Shown here in pieces: positions 62,101-64,000 of a stretch of 64,000 nt of DNA. The stretch lies in the NCBI GenBank assembly GCA_934229535.1, contig CAKQDS010000001.1, positions 62,001-126,000 on the forward strand, read 5' to 3'. The position numbers and the translations under genes are program-made. Source of the DNA: an uncultured Anaeroplasmataceae bacterium (lineage in GTDB: Bacteria; Bacillota_I; Bacilli_A; Acholeplasmatales; Anaeroplasmataceae). Each line of letters starts with the position of its first letter. The stretch's first letter is position 1. The notes under the pieces were generated by a model, which saw only the letters and a program-made list of their open reading frames with translations, was not told where the DNA came from and did not search any database.

Positions 62101-64000
62101 AAGGAAGTTAGAAAGATTTTCACTGCTGTTAAGGCTTTAGATATTGATTTTAATAATTTAAATGACATGGATGCAAGTAGTATGGCTAATAAGATAACAT
62201 CAATTGCTAATCCCGATGATGTATTTATGTCTATAGTAATTAGATTTACAATTTCTGATAGCTTATTAAATTCTACTAGTATGATTAAGGTTCCTTCCTC
62301 TGTTATAGAAGAAGTTTATGAGGAAAAATATATTAAGCAAGAAGAATTAACTAATTTAGTAACAGCATTTAAGACCTTTGGTGATATTGATTTCAATAAT
62401 TTTGATATTAATATTGTAAGAAGCCTTATGGATAAAAATGATTCAAGTGTATTAGACAAGAATGCAAATGCCATTTATACAAGTGCAATTGCTACCTATT
62501 CATTAACTGATGTATTAAATACAACAAGTGCTATTAAGGTTCCAGGATGTGTTTATCAGATAATTGCTTCTGGATTTGCTGAGGAAAGAGTAACAGAGTC
62601 TGAGTTTAAAAAATTAATTAAATCTGTTAATGCCTTAGATGCTAATGTTAATTTAGATAATATTAATGTTGATACAATAATTCATTTATCAGATGAAAGC
62701 TTAGATGATTTATTTGGTAGTGATATTTTAAGATATACTATTACAGATATGGTTAAGAACCAAGTAAATGTACCGGCTGGAAGTAATGAAATAATCGGCA
62801 CAAAGGATGAAATTACATATAATGCAATTAAGGCTTTAGAATTAAAGAATTTAATTAATGGAATTGAAGCCCTTGGCGTTTCTGATTTCAATAATTTTGA
62901 TGCAAATACAGTTATTAATAATAAAGAAATTGAGTTAGATACAATTTTAAATAGTGAAATTATTCATTTTGTAATTTCTACAAAGCTTAAAGAAATGAAT
63001 ACGGATGTTATTATTCCTAAAATTGTTTTAAGTACGATTTACGATGAAAATGAAGTTGTTACTAAGACTGAGGTTAAAAATTTAATTCAAGGTGTATGGG
63101 CACTAGATATTGATTTAGATAATTTTGATTCAACAGCTATTTTAAATAAGAATGATGAACAAATTGATACTATTTTAAATAGTAATATACTTTTGTATAC
63201 TATTTCTGATAAGCTATCTAATATTAGTGATATTGTTATTCCTGACAAAGTTAAAATGTCTGATTCGTTTGCAGAAAATTATATTGAAAAAGCAGAAATT
63301 AAAAATGCCATAAAAGGTATTAATGCTTTAGGTATTACGGATTTTAATACAACAATTGATACTAATGTTGTACTTCAAAGAAGTGATGCTGAAATAAATA
63401 CAATGCTAAATAGTATGATTATTCATGCTACAATTTCTAGTAAGATTTTAAATGTTACAGAAATTGATATTCCAACAAATGCTAAAAAGGATGATACATT
63501 AGGTATTGATGGAGCAATATTAAAGACTGAGATTAGTAATTTATTTAAGAGTATTAAAGCTTTAAATCTTACTGATATAAATGAATTTAGTGCCAATACT
63601 GTTCTTGATATGACCGATGAAAATCTTAATACAATGCTAAATAGTATGATAATTCATTATACTATCTCTAATAAGCTTGTTACTTTAGAGGGAATAAGTA
63701 TACCTGATGGAGCTTATGATAATACATTGGGTGAAAAAGCAATTACTTCTAGTGAAATAAAAAATGCAATTAATGGTGTAAAGGTATTTGGTATTACTGA
63801 TTTTAGTTCAAGCTTGGATTCCAATAAGATTTTAAAAATGACTGAATTAGAAATTGATACCATACTAAATAGTATGATAATTCACTATACTATTTCTGAT
63901 AAAGTTAGAGAAAAAATAAGTGTTCCGAATGCTTATATTAGTAGTGTTGAGCTTTCAAGTGAGGCAATTACTAAAGTTGAGGTTAAAGCAGCAATTCTTT
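59200..64000 (+). CDS. Giant membrane-anchored repeat protein (3' end beyond the window)
   Basis: ATG59200 follows AGAGGTGA. The frame has no stop across 4801 bases to the right edge (at least 1600 codons). Residues 1-215 carry about four hydrophobic helices in two pairs (13-38, 47-66, 128-155, 186-213), an arrangement slightly like CvpA. Outside, several helical modules are followed from about residue 1000 by tandem repeats of 76-84 residues. Each repeat has a core like I-L-N-S-x-I-I-H-Y-T-I-S, then I-x-I/V-P, then a K-x-A-I-x-x-L helix. Repeat cores start at 62221, 62473, 62710, 62944, 63172, 63403, 63634 and 63862. No known domain or catalytic motif recognised. Confidence 0.85.
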   Translation, partial: MFLFSFSELYKNWFIINLPTLLICFIFLISVLFGLIWGSRKSRIMFIHTIIGIVVCSIIFVILTKKFSDDTIIGFVNSFIPNNTIQGLIGVSSEASTCKDIIIEFIRKQNVNVDLEPIMPYIMAMATSMFRFVCFILCYVVYLVLIILLYIIYIIFYPQRRYKKKVNKKAQLGIGKPYRKKPAIGLIYGIVRGLIGTFIFASFVGSFFFIVSSGSEKIDEYIENPNNDKNIDYQNTYYMFRNYSKKGIFGILNKARNDDDIPYYLFFSNAITKGKVKTEEGSVEFSLNGELASYMSIVNQMFDLAAKYGFVDDLLNGNTDAIINGDALKNEEFYNDLNAIVDNYKTPEFTFVLLKNCLDTMSKDYKSYLELAHINQNDKNMDMIMEICDSLFVSEDAIKISTFVNDSDIRLMLHAGVTALSTYKTSEAPSVDATNEAKASYQLNLAAELMTKIIPDFEKLSLFNDTAVQSTFNLAMKKITNVATKYVKVTISDNSYSLTDLNIPSDIDWGNELVTFLNVGSEVLGMLADNNVSFTDKNSYLQMFNKNNEHYNDNIIVLDNFGNKLGDSKLLSSVFESDFVYDFLENTIAQSLKIEGVKIPRDVKFANSVDSSGNKISGEFTKLIDLMEALVDNGLIDKFNKPEGESFTLTDFVDVLDGDNVNKCISDSTLAYYLVSSALLNVNLEGVNLYTPDSVLTTHIAKEESYTLIVRDEISNIISGLSSLLPILDSSSDGGFDISSVLDNADSLKTVKSSVVLSGTMVNFLVDNFANMENSPIVFPKNLDLNVDANNMDNWLKENGEFDKIIEILENEELKNVISKVLNNEGVSTSLFTNISDAGFDAFVASDIMYYSVCNLMTTSLAESGVNIVIPDCAYQDVSEKLISKNELKELKNDLKILMPEDGKDFDVNSFIENSDIVEKSDILHATVVNYLVNETNDQIKTPAKYKSSASAESLKTDFHNNIWYTSKEVRKIFTAVKALDIDFNNLNDMDASSMANKITSIANPDDVFMSIVIRFTISDSLLNSTSMIKVPSSVIEEVYEEKYIKQEELTNLVTAFKTFGDIDFNNFDINIVRSLMDKNDSSVLDKNANAIYTSAIATYSLTDVLNTTSAIKVPGCVYQIIASGFAEERVTESEFKKLIKSVNALDANVNLDNINVDTIIHLSDESLDDLFGSDILRYTITDMVKNQVNVPAGSNEIIGTKDEITYNAIKALELKNLINGIEALGVSDFNNFDANTVINNKEIELDTILNSEIIHFVISTKLKEMNTDVIIPKIVLSTIYDENEVVTKTEVKNLIQGVWALDIDLDNFDSTAILNKNDEQIDTILNSNILLYTISDKLSNISDIVIPDKVKMSDSFAENYIEKAEIKNAIKGINALGITDFNTTIDTNVVLQRSDAEINTMLNSMIIHATISSKILNVTEIDIPTNAKKDDTLGIDGAILKTEISNLFKSIKALNLTDINEFSANTVLDMTDENLNTMLNSMIIHYTISNKLVTLEGISIPDGAYDNTLGEKAITSSEIKNAINGVKVFGITDFSSSLDSNKILKMTELEIDTILNSMIIHYTISDKVREKISVPNAYISSVELSSEAITKVEVKAAIL

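Noticed and set aside
1..64000. Use of genetic code 4 (TGA as Trp), as in many Mollicutes
   Set aside because: Conserved Trp positions in TrpS, GltX, TpiA and others are TGG, several genes end in TGA with a new gene overlapping the stop, and the tRNA-Trp seen has anticodon CCA.

Overview
The window is strongly AT-rich, densely packed DNA from a low-GC Gram-positive bacterium. Shine-Dalgarno sites are strong (AGGAGG, GGTGAT), most genes lie on the + strand and many overlap by a few bases. The gene content points to an uncultured, gut- or rumen-type member of the Bacilli close to the Mollicutes (RF39/RFN20-like); this placement is inference. The standard code is in use: conserved Trp residues in TrpS, GltX and others are TGG, TGA ends several genes, and the only tRNA-Trp seen has anticodon CCA. 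Lipoproteins with a lipobox and D-Ala-D-Ala enzymes indicate a walled, monoderm cell. A yunB homologue and a three-gene germinant receptor operon suggest that it forms, or until recently formed, endospores.

Layout. 1-2.2 kb: folate salvage and the MEP pathway (5-formyl-THF cyclo-ligase, ispD, ispF). 2.2-6.1 kb: a hydrolase, a CBS protein and a Bacillus-like yunC-yunB-yutD-nifU-DUF212 cluster. 6.1-8 kb: duplicated hairpins, an AbiEi/DUF6088-like protein and an acetyltransferase. 8.1-15.8 kb: two very large surface lipoproteins, the second a family 1 pectate lyase. 15.8-20.5 kb: pgi, an esterase, a flavodoxin-like protein and a membrane EAL protein. 20.5-24.3 kb: a DUF3793-flavodoxin pair behind a DtxR-type palindrome, then a T-box-controlled amino-acid ABC transporter. 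24.3-28.5 kb: a membrane MurF-type ligase and Ddl. 28.6-33.3 kb: an ATPase killed by two nonsense codons, an RDD protein, a PucR-type HTH protein and the YjjI/YjjW glycyl-radical pair. 33.4-37 kb: a sugar ABC ATPase and a pgk-HPr-like-tpiA operon. 37-39.3 kb: a heavily decayed EAL gene, a DUF1835 protein and a DtxR/MntR regulator. 39.4-42.1 kb: map, gltX and tRNA-Glu. 42.1-44.3 kb: a small accessory block with transposase-like debris, a Fic protein behind iterated operators, and a pyrophosphatase. 44.4-50.1 kb: a nuclease/phosphatase-fold protein, DUF2971, trpS and a lipid kinase. 50.2-53.5 kb: germinant receptor genes in the order B-A-C. 53.5-58.7 kb: a membrane-anchored MBL protein, a LysR regulator and two cation/proton antiporters, the second preceded by a fluoride-type riboswitch. 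59.2 kb to the end: the start of a giant membrane protein with 76-79-residue tandem repeats, open at the right edge.

How it fits together. Pgi, Pgk and TpiA, an HPr-like protein, a multi-sugar ABC ATPase and a pectate lyase describe a plant-polysaccharide fermenter. The DtxR regulator probably represses the flavodoxin operon when metal is plentiful. The T-box ties amino-acid import to tRNA charging, most likely tRNA-Asn. The best candidates for new biology are the Fic promoter with four AATCGCTT boxes, the fluoride riboswitch on an antiporter, the atypical HPr inside a glycolytic operon, and the giant repeat protein.
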